Below, piece by piece: positions 1 through 9,233 of a DNA stretch of 64,000 nt. Source of the stretch: Vicinamibacterales bacterium (GTDB lineage Bacteria > Acidobacteriota > Vicinamibacteria > Vicinamibacterales > UBA2999); assembly GCA_041394705.1 (NCBI GenBank), contig JAWKHS010000003.1, forward strand, positions 1 through 64,000, in the 5' to 3' direction. Made by a program: the position numbers and the translations under genes. The notes beneath the pieces are model-generated. The model was not told where the DNA came from. It did no database searches and saw only the letters and a list, made by a program, of their open reading frames with translations. Each line of letters begins with the position of its first letter. Within the stretch, counting starts at the first letter, position 1.

Positions 1-87
1 TTCGACGGCATCAAGGGCCTGTTCGGCCAGTACCTGTCCGCGCTCGAGAAGACCTACCAGGATCCCAAGGTCGCCGACCCGAAGTAG
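1..87 (+). CDS. C-terminal end of an unidentified protein (cut by window edge)
   Basis: An open frame runs from base 1 to a TAG at 85-87 and gives 28 residues, beginning FDGIKGLFGQY and ending KVADPK. The composition is hydrophilic with two aromatic-rich turns, typical of a soluble C-terminus. The 28 bases to the convergent TonB receptor hold no clear terminator. The fragment is too short for a family call; that it is coding rests on the well-used high-GC codons and on its position against a convergent gene. Confidence 0.5.
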   Translation, partial: FDGIKGLFGQYLSALEKTYQDPKVADPK

Positions 88-115
88 GCCGGCGCCCCGG
101 GGATCCCGGCCGGGC

Positions 116-3001
116 TCAGAAGCGGTAGCGGGCGCTGATGCGGAACACGCGCGCCGCCGGAATCGGGTTGGCGGACGCGGCGTCGATGCCGCCGGTGGAG
201 AGCGGCTTGTCGTAGTTCGGGCCGTTCACCATGACCCGGCGCAGCACCACGCTCGTGTTGAACAGGTTGAAGCAGTCGACGAAGGCCTCCAGGCTCTGGC
301 TGCCCGGCAGCGACAGGGTCTTCGACACGCGGAGATCCGACAGCTTCACCCAGTCGTAGCGACCGGCCTGGGATTCGACCGTCACCTCCTGCAGCGTGTT
401 CAGGGCGTCTCGAATCTGGACGATCCGCCCGAAGTAGGCGCCCTGCTGCGCCGTGAAGGTGGAGGCCACCAGCAGGCCCCACGGCAGATCGACCGACCCG
501 CTGAGGCGCACGCCCTGGTGCGTCTCGGGAAGTTCCCGGGAGGCGGGCTGCCCGGCGGTCGTGCCCAGCGTGTTGGCGAAGATGCCGTAGAGGGCCTCGT
601 TCGGCGTCCGGGGCGTGATGTTCTTCACGTTGCGCCGGTCCACGACGTACGACGCGAGCAGCGACCAGCCGTTCGTGTGGACCTTGCTGAACGTGGTCTC
701 GAAGGCCCGGTAGGTGTCGTTGCCCTCGTCACCCTCGGTGTTCACGAACAGCGACTGCACCTGGCCGAACCCCGGGTACGAGCGCGGCACGGACCAGATC
801 TCGATGGGGCGGTCGTCGGCGGTGCCGACGACGTTGTCGCGTCCGGGGTCGATGCCCGTCGCGCGGTCGGTGAACGCCTCGAAGGGCTGCGCGACGTTCA
901 GCTCCTTCCAGCCGCGATAGTCCTTCTTCCCGACGAAATTGAACCGCAGCGTGGTGTTCCGGCTGAGGCCGAGATCGAGGCCGGCGGTGACCTCGTCCAT
1001 GTATTCGCCCTTGAGACCGGGGTCGATGGCGCTGTTGCGGCTCTGCCCCGTGACCGAGGCGAGGTTGGCCGGCACGGGCACGTACGGGATGGTGCCGTCC
1101 CAGCGGTTGTAGGTGGAGACGAGCGTCGCGGCGGGGTTGACGTTGGCGGCGACGGGGCCGGTGGCGGCGGTGACGCCCGACCCGCTGGCGGAGTAGCGGC
1201 CGTAGCTGGCCTTCAGCGCGATGCGGCCCTCGCCCGTGACGTCGTATACCGCGGAGACGCGCGGCGACCAGCCGGTGTAGGTCGGGAAGTCGTGGCGTTC
1301 GGCGTACAGCCGCTCGGTCGCGAAGGGCCCCGTGCCGGGATTGCCCTGTTCGGGCAGCCACGAGGAGTAGCGATCGTAGCGCACGCCGACGTTCACGGTC
1401 AGCCGCCGGCTCACGGTGATGCTGTCGTTGGCGTACCACGAGTTGAACAGCACGCCGGCGTTGGTGTTGTTCGGATACTCGAAGACCTGCACCGAGTCCG
1501 GCCGCAGGAAGAAGTCGCCGTCGCCCGGGAGGCTCCGGTAGCGGTAGATCTGCTGGTTCGGATAGCCGTAGGTCTCGACGTAGTTGGTGTTGCGGTAGCC
1601 GAGCACGCCCGACTTGATCTCGTGGTTGGTGTTGCCGATCGGCCGGTACCACGACCACGTGGCGTTGTACCCGTAGCGCGCGGGCTCGCGCCGCAGCTCC
1701 AGGAACGCGCCTCGCGTCTGCGTCGTCGTGAGGTCCACCCGCCGGACGTCGTCGGTCCACGCCTTGTCGGGCCACCAGTAGCCGGAGCGGTTGAGCCCGA
1801 CGGCCAGCGTCATGTTCTGGTTCATCACGCGCGTGAACTTGAGGGCCGGGCCGATCGCCGTCCACGCGATCTGGTTCTGCGTGGCCTCGCGCGGCAGGAA
1901 GGCGCTGGCGTTCCGGTACGGCTGCCACTTGCGGTTCAACTGCTCGGTGAACTCCAGCTTGTTGTTCGCCGAGAGCTGGTAGGTCAGCTTCAGGGTCGGA
2001 TTGTCGAGCCGCGTGAAGTACTCGACCTGGTCGCCCGTCGCCGTGTCGATGAAGCCCGGGATCCGCAGGCCCGAGTAGTTGTAGCCGTAGGCGGCATAGA
2101 ACCAGAGCCGGTCGCGGAGGATCGGCCCGCCGAGGTCCAGCGAGACGTCGTTGTAGCGTGTGAACTTGTTGTTGCCGGGATTGAAGCCCTGATCGCGCAG
2201 CGACTGCGTGACGTTGTTGCCCTGGAACGCGCCGTCCTGCCACGCGCCGAGATAGGTGCCGTGGTACTGGTTGCTGCCCGACTTCACGATGAAGTTCAGG
2301 GTGACGCCGGGGCTCTGGGCCTCGGCGCCCTTCGCCGCGCCAGAAATCTGCACCTGGTCGTAGGTGTTGTAGTCGCCGAAGAACTGGTCCCAGACGACGC
2401 CGTCGAACTGGATGAGCTCACCGCCCGTGCGGCCGTAGCTGCGGGCGCCCGTCGTCGTGGAGCCGCCGACCGTGTTGCCGCCGACGTCGAACTGCGTCGG
2501 CGAGAGGCCCGGCACGAGGCGCGCCAGGCCCCGGATCCCGCGGCCGTAGGGCAGGTTCTCCATCTGCTCCTCGCTCCAGTTCACGGCGACCTCCGAGTTC
2601 TGGAGGTCGATGGTGGGCGTGGAGCTCGTGACCGTGATCGACTCCTCGAGCGTGTCGAGCTGCAGGGGGCCGTTCACGGTGGCCGTCGCGTTGGCGTTCA
2701 CGACGACGTTCTCGAAGGTGAGCGTCTTGAAGCTGATGAGCTCGAAGGTGACGGTGTAGACGCCGGGCGGCAGCTGCACGAACCGATACGAGCCCAGGGC
2801 GTCGGTCACGGCCGTCCGCGCGCCGCCGATCATGGCCGGGCTGCCCAGGGTCACCGTCACCCCGGGGAGCACCGCCCCGCTGCCGTCCTGTGCCCGCCCG
2901 GTGATCGTCCCGGTCGTTGCCTGCGCCGATACCGGCGTGGCGGACGCCGCCGTCACGGCGAGTCCGACAGCCAGCACTCTCGTCCACTCACGCCACGCCA
3001 T
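116..3001 (-). CDS. TonB-dependent receptor, Oar-like, with carboxypeptidase-regulatory N-terminal domain
   Basis: 961 residues. A signal peptide (residues 1-27, ending PVSAQA) is followed by a CarboxypepD_reg-like beta-sandwich (about 30-115, with the GxYxF..LPPGxYxVxF pattern), a plug region (about 125-245) and a long region of alternating aromatic beta-strands ending in ...ISARYRF. A terminal aromatic residue is the usual outer-membrane barrel signal. The family imports or senses large substrates (oligosaccharides, peptides, chelates) across the outer membrane with TonB energy; the substrate cannot be read from sequence. No SusD-like partner lies next to it. The start has a GGGGGAG ribosome site 5 nt upstream. 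The DUF1028 gene lies 102 nt upstream in the same direction and may share transcripts. Confidence 0.93.
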   Translation of the reverse strand: MAWREWTRVLAVGLAVTAASATPVSAQATTGTITGRAQDGSGAVLPGVTVTLGSPAMIGGARTAVTDALGSYRFVQLPPGVYTVTFELISFKTLTFENVVVNANATATVNGPLQLDTLEESITVTSSTPTIDLQNSEVAVNWSEEQMENLPYGRGIRGLARLVPGLSPTQFDVGGNTVGGSTTTGARSYGRTGGELIQFDGVVWDQFFGDYNTYDQVQISGAAKGAEAQSPGVTLNFIVKSGSNQYHGTYLGAWQDGAFQGNNVTQSLRDQGFNPGNNKFTRYNDVSLDLGGPILRDRLWFYAAYGYNYSGLRIPGFIDTATGDQVEYFTRLDNPTLKLTYQLSANNKLEFTEQLNRKWQPYRNASAFLPREATQNQIAWTAIGPALKFTRVMNQNMTLAVGLNRSGYWWPDKAWTDDVRRVDLTTTQTRGAFLELRREPARYGYNATWSWYRPIGNTNHEIKSGVLGYRNTNYVETYGYPNQQIYRYRSLPGDGDFFLRPDSVQVFEYPNNTNAGVLFNSWYANDSITVSRRLTVNVGVRYDRYSSWLPEQGNPGTGPFATERLYAERHDFPTYTGWSPRVSAVYDVTGEGRIALKASYGRYSASGSGVTAATGPVAANVNPAATLVSTYNRWDGTIPYVPVPANLASVTGQSRNSAIDPGLKGEYMDEVTAGLDLGLSRNTTLRFNFVGKKDYRGWKELNVAQPFEAFTDRATGIDPGRDNVVGTADDRPIEIWSVPRSYPGFGQVQSLFVNTEGDEGNDTYRAFETTFSKVHTNGWSLLASYVVDRRNVKNITPRTPNEALYGIFANTLGTTAGQPASRELPETHQGVRLSGSVDLPWGLLVASTFTAQQGAYFGRIVQIRDALNTLQEVTVESQAGRYDWVKLSDLRVSKTLSLPGSQSLEAFVDCFNLFNTSVVLRRVMVNGPNYDKPLSTGGIDAASANPIPAARVFRISARYRF

Positions 3002-3103
3002 GGGCTCCCCCTTGCTCGCGTCGAGGGGAAGCGCCCCGGCGCGAGGTGCGGCGTAGCGTAGCAGATAACCTGGAGCTGAATTACCGGAACGGCTGCACGG
3101 AAT

Positions 3104-4150
3104 CTACGGGGTGATCAGCCGCTTGAACGCCGGTGTGTCCTTGATTGCGGCGAAGGCCGGGTCGGTCGCCGCCTGGGCCTTCCACTGCCGCGGCTGCCGG
3201 CGGATGGCGGCGCCCAGCTGCTCCAGGGCCTTGGCCGGCTGGCCGGCGTCGGCATACCGCTGCGCGAGCGCGTACATCAAGGTCTCGGCGCGCGGGTTGA
3301 TCGCCAGCGCCTGCTGCATCGCCGCGATCGCCTCGGCGTGGCGTCCCTGCTTCGCCATCGCGGCAGCCGACTCGGTGAGGCGCTGCGGGACGCCCAGCGT
3401 CATCTTCATCAGGCGCCGGAGCTCCAGGAACGGCTGCTCGTGATCGTCCACGCGCACGTCCACGATGCGCTCCACGGTCGAATCGGAGCCGGGCGGGATC
3501 GGCCGGACCACCAGCAGGCCCGCTGACTGCATGCCCCGCGTGTCGCCGCCCTTGGACTGGCCCGCGTCGAGGGCGTCCATCAGGCGCTCGGCCATCGACC
3601 CCGTGCCTCGCTGGTAGGCCTCGGCCATGGCCTGGACCACCGCCTGGCTCGCGAGCGTGTTGCCCTGCGCGGAGAAGTTCACGCCGGTCACGTGTCCGGC
3701 GTAGCCGCCGAGGTGCACGAGGTCCTTCTGGTCGGAGTTCCTGTCGATGACGCGCCTGCCCGTGTAGACGGCCGAGCGGCCCTGCATGTCGATGACGGCC
3801 ACCTGGCGGGTGTCGCGTCCCGGGTCCTCGTCGGTGATGCGCTTCACGACCTCGGCCGGCGACAGTCCCTGCTCCAGGAGGGCGATCGCCTTGGGCCCGT
3901 ACAGCCGGTTCGCGGCGGCTTGCGTCGCCACGGCGCCGACGCCGGCCTTCGCATACGGCACCGCCGCCCCTGCGCCGAACGCCCGCGACTGCACGCCCAC
4001 GCCGAGCTCCTTCGTGGCGGGATCCACCGCGATGATCGAGAAGGTGCCGAACCACGGATCGGGCCCCGCGGCGGGGCCGGACGCCGCGCCGGCGGCGCCG
4101 AGCAGGGCCACGGCGGCGGCGACCAGGGCGGGACGGGGCGTGCGGATCAT
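3104..4150 (-). CDS. Secreted DUF1028 (Ntn-hydrolase-like) protein with C-terminal TPR-like repeats
   Basis: 348 residues. Signal peptide MIRTPRPALVAAAVALLG (about 1-25), then a DUF1028 domain (about 30-235) that starts with the family's TFSIIAVDPATKELGVGVQS region and contains GNTLASQAVVQAM. The last 90 residues have helical tandem repeats (QALAINPRAETLMYALAQRY) of TPR type. DUF1028 proteins have an Ntn-hydrolase-like fold, and their reaction is not established. I chose the ATG at 4150 over upstream in-frame starts because a GAGGAGG site sits 8 nt before it and a signal peptide begins there. It is divergent from the NHL gene at 4330 and co-directional with the TonB receptor downstream. Confidence 0.85.
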   Translation of the reverse strand: MIRTPRPALVAAAVALLGAAGAASGPAAGPDPWFGTFSIIAVDPATKELGVGVQSRAFGAGAAVPYAKAGVGAVATQAAANRLYGPKAIALLEQGLSPAEVVKRITDEDPGRDTRQVAVIDMQGRSAVYTGRRVIDRNSDQKDLVHLGGYAGHVTGVNFSAQGNTLASQAVVQAMAEAYQRGTGSMAERLMDALDAGQSKGGDTRGMQSAGLLVVRPIPPGSDSTVERIVDVRVDDHEQPFLELRRLMKMTLGVPQRLTESAAAMAKQGRHAEAIAAMQQALAINPRAETLMYALAQRYADAGQPAKALEQLGAAIRRQPRQWKAQAATDPAFAAIKDTPAFKRLITP

Positions 4151-4329
4151 GGACGAGCCTCCTCGGGCGCGCATTCTACGCGAACCCACCCGCCGCCGGG
4201 CGGTTCCACCCGCGCCGCCGGCCGGACGCATCCGGCGGCCGCATGCGTTGCCAAGCGCCGGGAAGCCGACTACCATCGCCCGGCACGTGCGCGCCGGGCA
4301 GGCGCGGCGTCCCTGTTTTGGAGGTGTCG

Positions 4330-5496
4330 GTGAGACGTCTATTCCTCGCAGCCGGGCTCGTGGCGCTCGCCATGGCCCCCGTATCCACGCAGCAGGCCCC
4401 GGCGACGGTGCCGGAGCTGCCGTTCGAGTCGGTGCCGAACCCGCTCACGATGCCGAACGACATCCACTTCGGCGAGATCGCGGGCGTGGCCATCAACTCG
4501 AAGAAGCACATCTTCGTGTTCTCGCGGGGCAACGTGACCGGCGCCGCCTACATGTCGCTGGCCGCGCAGCTGCTGGAGTTCGACGAGAACGGCAAGTTCG
4601 TGCGCGAAATCGGCAAGAACAACTTCGCCCTGGCCTACGCCCACGCGGTCCGGATCGACAAGCAGGACAACATCTGGATCGTGGACAAGGGCTCGAACAT
4701 GATCGTCAAGTTCAACCCGCAGGGGCGCGTGGAATGGCTGTTCGGCCGCCGCGGCGAGTCGTCGCACTTCGACGCCCCGCCGGACTACGCGTCCCAGCTC
4801 GCCCTGGTGCTGAAGCGCGCGGGTGTGGCGGTGGAGATTCCCGCGAACAACAACCCGCGCAACCCCGTGCCCGTGCATCGCGACAACGTCTTCAACCAGC
4901 CCACCGACGTGGCCTGGGACTCGAAGGGCAACGCCTACTTCAGCGACGGCTACGTGAACTCGAGAGTGGCGAAGGTGAACGCCCGCGGCGAGTGGATCGC
5001 GAGCTGGGGATCGCTCGGCAACGGCCCGGGCCAGTTCGACACGCCGCATGGCGTGGCCGTGTCGCCGAAGGACGAGGTCTTCGTGGCCGACCGCGGCAAC
5101 CGCCGCATCCAGGTGTTCGACACCGAGGGCAAGTACCTCAGGGAGTTCACGATCGACGTCCCCGTGGACACCACGCGCGGCAAGATCACCTACGGCGTGG
5201 AACTCCCGAACGCCAAGACCGGCTCGCAGGCGCCGGGCGCGCCCGACGCGCTCTGCATGACGCCCGGCCCGAACCCCGTGCTCTTCGTGGGCGACCTGTA
5301 CCCGAGCCGCATCTACAAGGTGTCGCTCGAGGGCAAGGTGCTCGGCGTCTACGGGCAGCCCGGCCGGAACCTCGGCGAGTTCGGCTGGATCCACGCCATC
5401 GCGTGCCCGTCCGAGGACGAGATCTGGGTGGGCGAGCTCATCAACTGGCGCGTGCAGAAGCTCGTGACGAAGAAGGGCGCGAGCAGCCGCCAGTAG
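4330..5496 (+). CDS. Secreted NHL-repeat beta-propeller, peptidyl-amidating-lyase-like
   Basis: 388 residues from a GTG preceded by GGAGG (TTTTGGAGGTGTCG). The signal peptide VRRLFLAAGLVALAMAPVSTQQ covers residues 1-22. NHL repeats follow, with characteristic blades such as YAHAVRIDKQDNIWIVDKG, FDTPHGVAVSPKDEVFVADR and FGWIHAIACPSEDEIWVGE; together these should form a six-bladed propeller. The N-terminal PNDIHFGEIAGVAINSKKHIFVF resembles bacterial homologues of peptidyl-alpha-hydroxyglycine alpha-amidating lyase, but lyase activity is not shown by that resemblance. Probably periplasmic or extracellular. It stands alone, divergent from the DUF1028 gene. Confidence 0.88.
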   Translation: MRRLFLAAGLVALAMAPVSTQQAPATVPELPFESVPNPLTMPNDIHFGEIAGVAINSKKHIFVFSRGNVTGAAYMSLAAQLLEFDENGKFVREIGKNNFALAYAHAVRIDKQDNIWIVDKGSNMIVKFNPQGRVEWLFGRRGESSHFDAPPDYASQLALVLKRAGVAVEIPANNNPRNPVPVHRDNVFNQPTDVAWDSKGNAYFSDGYVNSRVAKVNARGEWIASWGSLGNGPGQFDTPHGVAVSPKDEVFVADRGNRRIQVFDTEGKYLREFTIDVPVDTTRGKITYGVELPNAKTGSQAPGAPDALCMTPGPNPVLFVGDLYPSRIYKVSLEGKVLGVYGQPGRNLGEFGWIHAIACPSEDEIWVGELINWRVQKLVTKKGASSRQ

Positions 5497-5501
5497 CCAC
5501 C

Positions 5502-5517
5502 GGACGCGACGGCGTCC
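5502..5517 (+). terminator. Short GC hairpin after the NHL gene
   Basis: GGACGC-GACG-GCGTCC, a perfect 6-bp stem with a 4-nt loop starting 5 nt after the TAG. There is no T-tract, so intrinsic termination is only possible. Confidence 0.35.
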
Positions 5518-5637
5518 TCGTGTGAGTGCCGGGGGTGGCGTGGCCGTCCCCGGCCTCGCGCTCCCTCCCGCACCGCGCTGGAGCGCGCGGCTCCCCGCCG
5601 CGGCTGACCGCTCCGGCCCCACCTGGCCGCGAACCTC

Positions 5638-6156
5638 TTGTCAACAGGCGCTCCCGTCGGGGTTTTCCGGCGCGGCCGCGGATGTCCCCCCGCCCCTGGC
5701 CCTGCCGCGCAGCACCCGGCGAACGCCCACGACCGGTCCAGCTCTGGCGTGGCGTGGTCCCTGTGGGCTGCCGGCGCACGGGAGTTCTTCGTCGTGAACC
5801 TGCCCAACTTCGCGCTGACGCCGGCGGTGCGGCAGGGTCCCGCCGCGCAGGGGGCCGCGGCCCAGTTCACGGCGGCGTTCAACGGCGGCCTGAACCAGGT
5901 GCTGATCAGCCTGGGCGCGCTGCCCGGCATCCACGTCCGTCGCCTCGACTCGAACGCGGTGCTCACGAGCATCGTCGCCGATCCGTCGGCCGCGGGTCTG
6001 ACCGACGTCGAGGACGCGTGCCTGACGTTCGGCGTCGTGCGCAACCCGTTCTGCCACCTGCCGAACGACTGCCTGTTCCGGGACGGCATCCACCCGACCA
6101 AGGCGGGGCACGTCCTGCTCGCCGCGGCCGCCAAGGATGTCCTGACGGCCCCGTAG
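5638..6156 (+). pseudogene. 5'-truncated GDSL/SGNH-family hydrolase remnant
   Basis: The C-terminal 130 or so codons, from about 5755, match the last part of secreted GDSL esterases: AAGAREFFVVNLPNFALTP, an FNGGLNQ helix, and the block-V motif FRDGIHPTKAGHVLL that carries the catalytic Asp (D of RDG) and His. The GDSL nucleophile block, and the Gly and Asn blocks that should lie some 150-250 residues upstream, are missing: that space is occupied by the intact NHL gene and an unrelated Pro/Arg-rich open frame. The first residues of the frame (from a TTG at 5638) have no family resemblance. I read this as a decayed gene that lost its 5' half, so the protein should have no esterase activity. A strong hairpin follows. 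Confidence 0.7.
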
Positions 6157-6170
6157 GGACGAGCGGCACA

Positions 6171-6198
6171 CGCGGGGGCGGAGTCGTCCGCCCCCGCG
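6171..6198. terminator. Bidirectional terminator-type hairpin
   Basis: A perfect 12-bp stem CGCGGGGGCGGA / TCCGCCCCCGCG around a GTCG loop lies between the convergent GDSL remnant (+) and M1 peptidase (-). No T-run, as is common at this GC content. Confidence 0.6.
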
Positions 6199-6206
6199 CC
6201 CGTTCC

Positions 6207-8846
6207 CTATTGACCCGCCGCGCGGAACAGCTCGTCGGCCGACGAGAGGATCACGTTCCTCAGCCGCGGCGGGTAGTCCTTCGGCAGCGTCGCCAGGAAG
6301 CGGCGCACGTCGCCCGCGGTGTCCGCGCTGCTGTAGCCGCCGAGCGTGGTGTCCATCCACCGCTTGGGAAAGAAGATGTCGCCCGTCTTCTGGATCTCCC
6401 AGAGCATCTCCAGGCTCGGCCTCACGTACCTGGCCGACTGTGCCGCGCGGAGCGGATGGTGGAGATAGTCGAGGCCCTCCAGTACCCACGGCTCGCGCCG
6501 GCGGTTGGCGACGTCCTTCAGCGACAGGAACCAGCGCTCCCGCACGGCGGGATCGCCGGACAGGGCCGGCATCACGAACGCGAAGCGGGCCTTGCGATCC
6601 GGGTTCTCGATGCGACCGAGCTGGGTGTCGAGGATCTCCTGCGCCCGCGGGACGTCGCGCACGGCGAGCTCCAGGGCGAGCGTGGAGTAGTCGGCCTCGG
6701 CCAGCGGCAGACCCTCCACCGTCTCGGTCTTCTCCCAGACGCGCGTCAGCCAGGCGAGCGTGCCCGGCGTGGCACCGATGCGGCGGACGGCGCCGAACCA
6801 GGCGGACTTCTGGCTGGCCGTGGTGGCGTGCTCGAGGCCCTTGCGCAACGTCGCTTCCGCGGACGCCGCGCGCGAGGTTCGTTCGGCGGCAGGGAGGAAG
6901 CGCCACCAGGCGTTCGTGAGGTAGCCGAGGATGCGCGATCGGCTCTGCTCGTCTGGCTCGACGGCCACGGCCGCGAGCGCCGTGTCCACGAACCGGGTGG
7001 CGGGTACCGCGCGGTCGAGCAGCGCATCCCACAGCGTGACCCACGCGGCCCCGCGCGTGAGGACGTCGGGGACGTCCGCGATGTGCGCGGCGAGGTAGTC
7101 GCGCGATGTCGCGTCCAGCACGAAGCCGCCGTACGCCCAGCCGTTGCCGTTCGGCAGGATGTACGCCGGCGCGGGCCAACCTGCGGCCTCCTTCACGACC
7201 GTGCGCGGACCGGTGAGGGCGACGTCGATGGTCCGCGACCCGTCGGGCAGGGCCAGCGTGACCTTCAGCGTCTGCGGCCAGACCCGCCCGCGCTTCCACG
7301 AGTCGGTCTGCGAGAAGGCCAGCGACGCGATCCGGCCGTCCTTCACCGTGAGCTCGGTCGTCACCGTGGGCCGGCCCGGCGATTCCACCCAGACCGTGCT
7401 CCAGGCCGCCAGGTCCGCCGGCGTCCGGCGGTCGAGCACCTCGATGAGATCGGTCCAGGTCGCGTTGCCGAACCGATGCGCCCCCAGGTACTCGCGCAGG
7501 CCGTCCCGGAACGACGTCTCGCCGAGCAGCGCTTCCAGGTGCCGCATCATCACCGGCGCCTTCTGGTAGATGATGGCGCCGTAGAGCGAGCCGGCCTCGT
7601 TCAGGTTCTCGAGCGGCTGGCGGATGGGATTCGCGCCCGCGGTCCGGTCCACCTCGTACGCCGCGGGGTAGTGCGCGTAGAGGAAGCGGAGCTCGTGGTT
7701 CACGTCGGGGAACGACGGGTTCACGATCTTCGCCGCCATGAAGTTCGCGAACACTTCCTTCATCCACACGTCGTTGAACCAGCGCATCGTCACGAGGTCG
7801 CCGAACCACATGTGCGCGGTCTCATGCGAGATGACCGAGGCGCGTCCCAGGTACTGGTTCTGCGTGGCCGACTCGTCCAGCAGCAGGCTCGAGGCGTTGT
7901 AGAGAATCTTGCCGGCGTGCTCCATGCCCCCGAACTGGAACGCGGGAATCGCCACGAAGTCGAACTTGCCGAACGCGTACGGAATGCCCGTGTAGTCCTC
8001 CATGAAGCGGATGGCGCGGTCGTGGAGGTCGAAGAGCGCCTCCACGTTGCGCGCGACCTTCGCGGCGTCCGTCTCGCGATGGTAGAAGTGGAACGTCCGC
8101 CCGTTCCGCGCGCCCTCGACGACCTTGAAGTCGCCGACGACGAACGAGAAGAGATAGGTGGGCAGCGGCTCGGTTTCGGCGAAGGTGACGGTGTGGGTCG
8201 AGACGTCGCCGTCCGCGAGCGGCGTCGTTGCCCCGACGGCGTCGACGACCGGTGACACGTCGGATATCGTGACGATCTGCTCGGGGCGGGCCTGTCCGTT
8301 GCTGACCGCCACCCACGCGCCCGGATACGTCAGCCTCAACGTCCAGCGCGCCTTCAGGTCGGGCTGATCGAACACCGGAATCGCGAGGTGCGCGCGCGCC
8401 GGCACGAAGAGCGCGTAGAGGAAATCGGGGTTCCGGTTGAGGGAGGCATCACCGGCCACGAAGTCGATGGCCACCTCCATGTCGGCGTTGCGGCCGGTGC
8501 GAACGGGCACGATGAAATGATCCGTGACGAAGGTGGGCGTCACGGCCTCGCCGTTCACGCGCACGGCCTTCACGTGCGTCTCGCCCGGCGCGAAGTCGAA
8601 GGCGATGCGCCGCGACCCGTCGACCACGCGGAAGCGCGCCGTCATCGTGCCCGTGAGCGGGGCCGCCTGGGCCTTCGGCACCGTGAGCGACAGCTCGTAC
8701 TTCAGGTCCCGCACGGCGCCGGCCCGTTCGGTGGCCAGGTCCAGCGGGATGCCCGGTCCGGGCATCCGTGGCTGGGCGGCGAGGGCGGCGACGCACGCGA
8801 GCGACGACGCCACGGCGGCGCCCGTCGACAGAAAGCCGTTCGACAT
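6207..8846 (-). CDS. Exported M1-family zinc aminopeptidase
   Basis: 879 residues. Signal peptide 1-24 (MSNGFLSTGAAVASSL..). The N-terminal M1 beta-saddle leads to GGMEHAG (about 304-310), the position of the GAMEN exopeptidase motif. The zinc site HETAHMWFGDL (about 340) follows, with the third ligand Glu in WMKEVFANF. The C-terminal half is helical (ERAP1-like). Family members remove N-terminal residues from peptides; here the protein is probably periplasmic. The Asn of GAMEN is His, a variant that exists in some bacterial M1 branches. The start at 8846 was chosen because upstream codons are Arg/Pro-rich with no signal peptide, and a TACAAT hexamer lies only 6 nt before this ATG. Confidence 0.92.
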   Translation of the reverse strand: MSNGFLSTGAAVASSLACVAALAAQPRMPGPGIPLDLATERAGAVRDLKYELSLTVPKAQAAPLTGTMTARFRVVDGSRRIAFDFAPGETHVKAVRVNGEAVTPTFVTDHFIVPVRTGRNADMEVAIDFVAGDASLNRNPDFLYALFVPARAHLAIPVFDQPDLKARWTLRLTYPGAWVAVSNGQARPEQIVTISDVSPVVDAVGATTPLADGDVSTHTVTFAETEPLPTYLFSFVVGDFKVVEGARNGRTFHFYHRETDAAKVARNVEALFDLHDRAIRFMEDYTGIPYAFGKFDFVAIPAFQFGGMEHAGKILYNASSLLLDESATQNQYLGRASVISHETAHMWFGDLVTMRWFNDVWMKEVFANFMAAKIVNPSFPDVNHELRFLYAHYPAAYEVDRTAGANPIRQPLENLNEAGSLYGAIIYQKAPVMMRHLEALLGETSFRDGLREYLGAHRFGNATWTDLIEVLDRRTPADLAAWSTVWVESPGRPTVTTELTVKDGRIASLAFSQTDSWKRGRVWPQTLKVTLALPDGSRTIDVALTGPRTVVKEAAGWPAPAYILPNGNGWAYGGFVLDATSRDYLAAHIADVPDVLTRGAAWVTLWDALLDRAVPATRFVDTALAAVAVEPDEQSRSRILGYLTNAWWRFLPAAERTSRAASAEATLRKGLEHATTASQKSAWFGAVRRIGATPGTLAWLTRVWEKTETVEGLPLAEADYSTLALELAVRDVPRAQEILDTQLGRIENPDRKARFAFVMPALSGDPAVRERWFLSLKDVANRRREPWVLEGLDYLHHPLRAAQSARYVRPSLEMLWEIQKTGDIFFPKRWMDTTLGGYSSADTAGDVRRFLATLPKDYPPRLRNVILSSADELFRAAGQ

Positions 8847-8852
8847 CCCCGA

Positions 8853-8858
8853 ATTGTA
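8853..8858 (-). promoter_or_regulatory. -10 hexamer TACAAT of the M1 peptidase gene
   Basis: Six bases separate it from the ATG at 8846, which predicts a transcript starting at or next to the start codon (leaderless). No clear -35. Confidence 0.5.
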
Positions 8859-9233
8859 GCGGGCCGGGCCGAGGACGGCGCCGGGCCTCGTCGGTTGGAG
8901 TCGTAGCCGTGCGGCTCGCCGGCATGTCTTCCCGGCGGTCCGTTCGCCAGGAGTGGCGGCAATACCGCGGTTCTGGGACATCGTCGATCCCTGCCCCCAA
9001 CGCGCGCGGACCGGGACGCCGTGTCGCGTCGCGGACGGATCCCCGGAGGTACCGCCGCCATTTCTGCCGCGCCTCCGACGACGCGGCTCGTCCGGTCGCC
9101 GGAGCGTTCGCCGCCCTTTCGCATGGATTGCCGCGTCCGCGCCCTGTATCCTCACCAGCGGTTGGACGCGACCCGCGCGTGTGGGAAAGAGCGCTGCCAC
9201 GTGTCGGGGGCGTCCTGGTGTGGGAGCGTTCCG
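8859..9233. other. Divergent intergenic region
   Basis: The 387-bp gap between the M1 and BNR genes. On the minus side it holds the TACAAT box. On the plus side a TATCCT at 9147-9152 could be the -10 for the BNR gene, giving a leader of about 75 nt with a GGGAG site before the ATG at 9234. No RNA gene or coding signal is visible in the rest. Confidence 0.4.

Noticed and set aside
518..3061. 847-codon open frame on the plus strand opposite the TonB receptor
   Set aside because: It is Arg/Val/Gly-rich, has no domain, and mirrors the GC-biased third positions of the minus-strand gene.
7100..7600. Loss of the GAMEN motif as evidence that the M1 peptidase is inactive
   Set aside because: GGMEHAG occurs in functional-looking M1 branches and the zinc site is complete.
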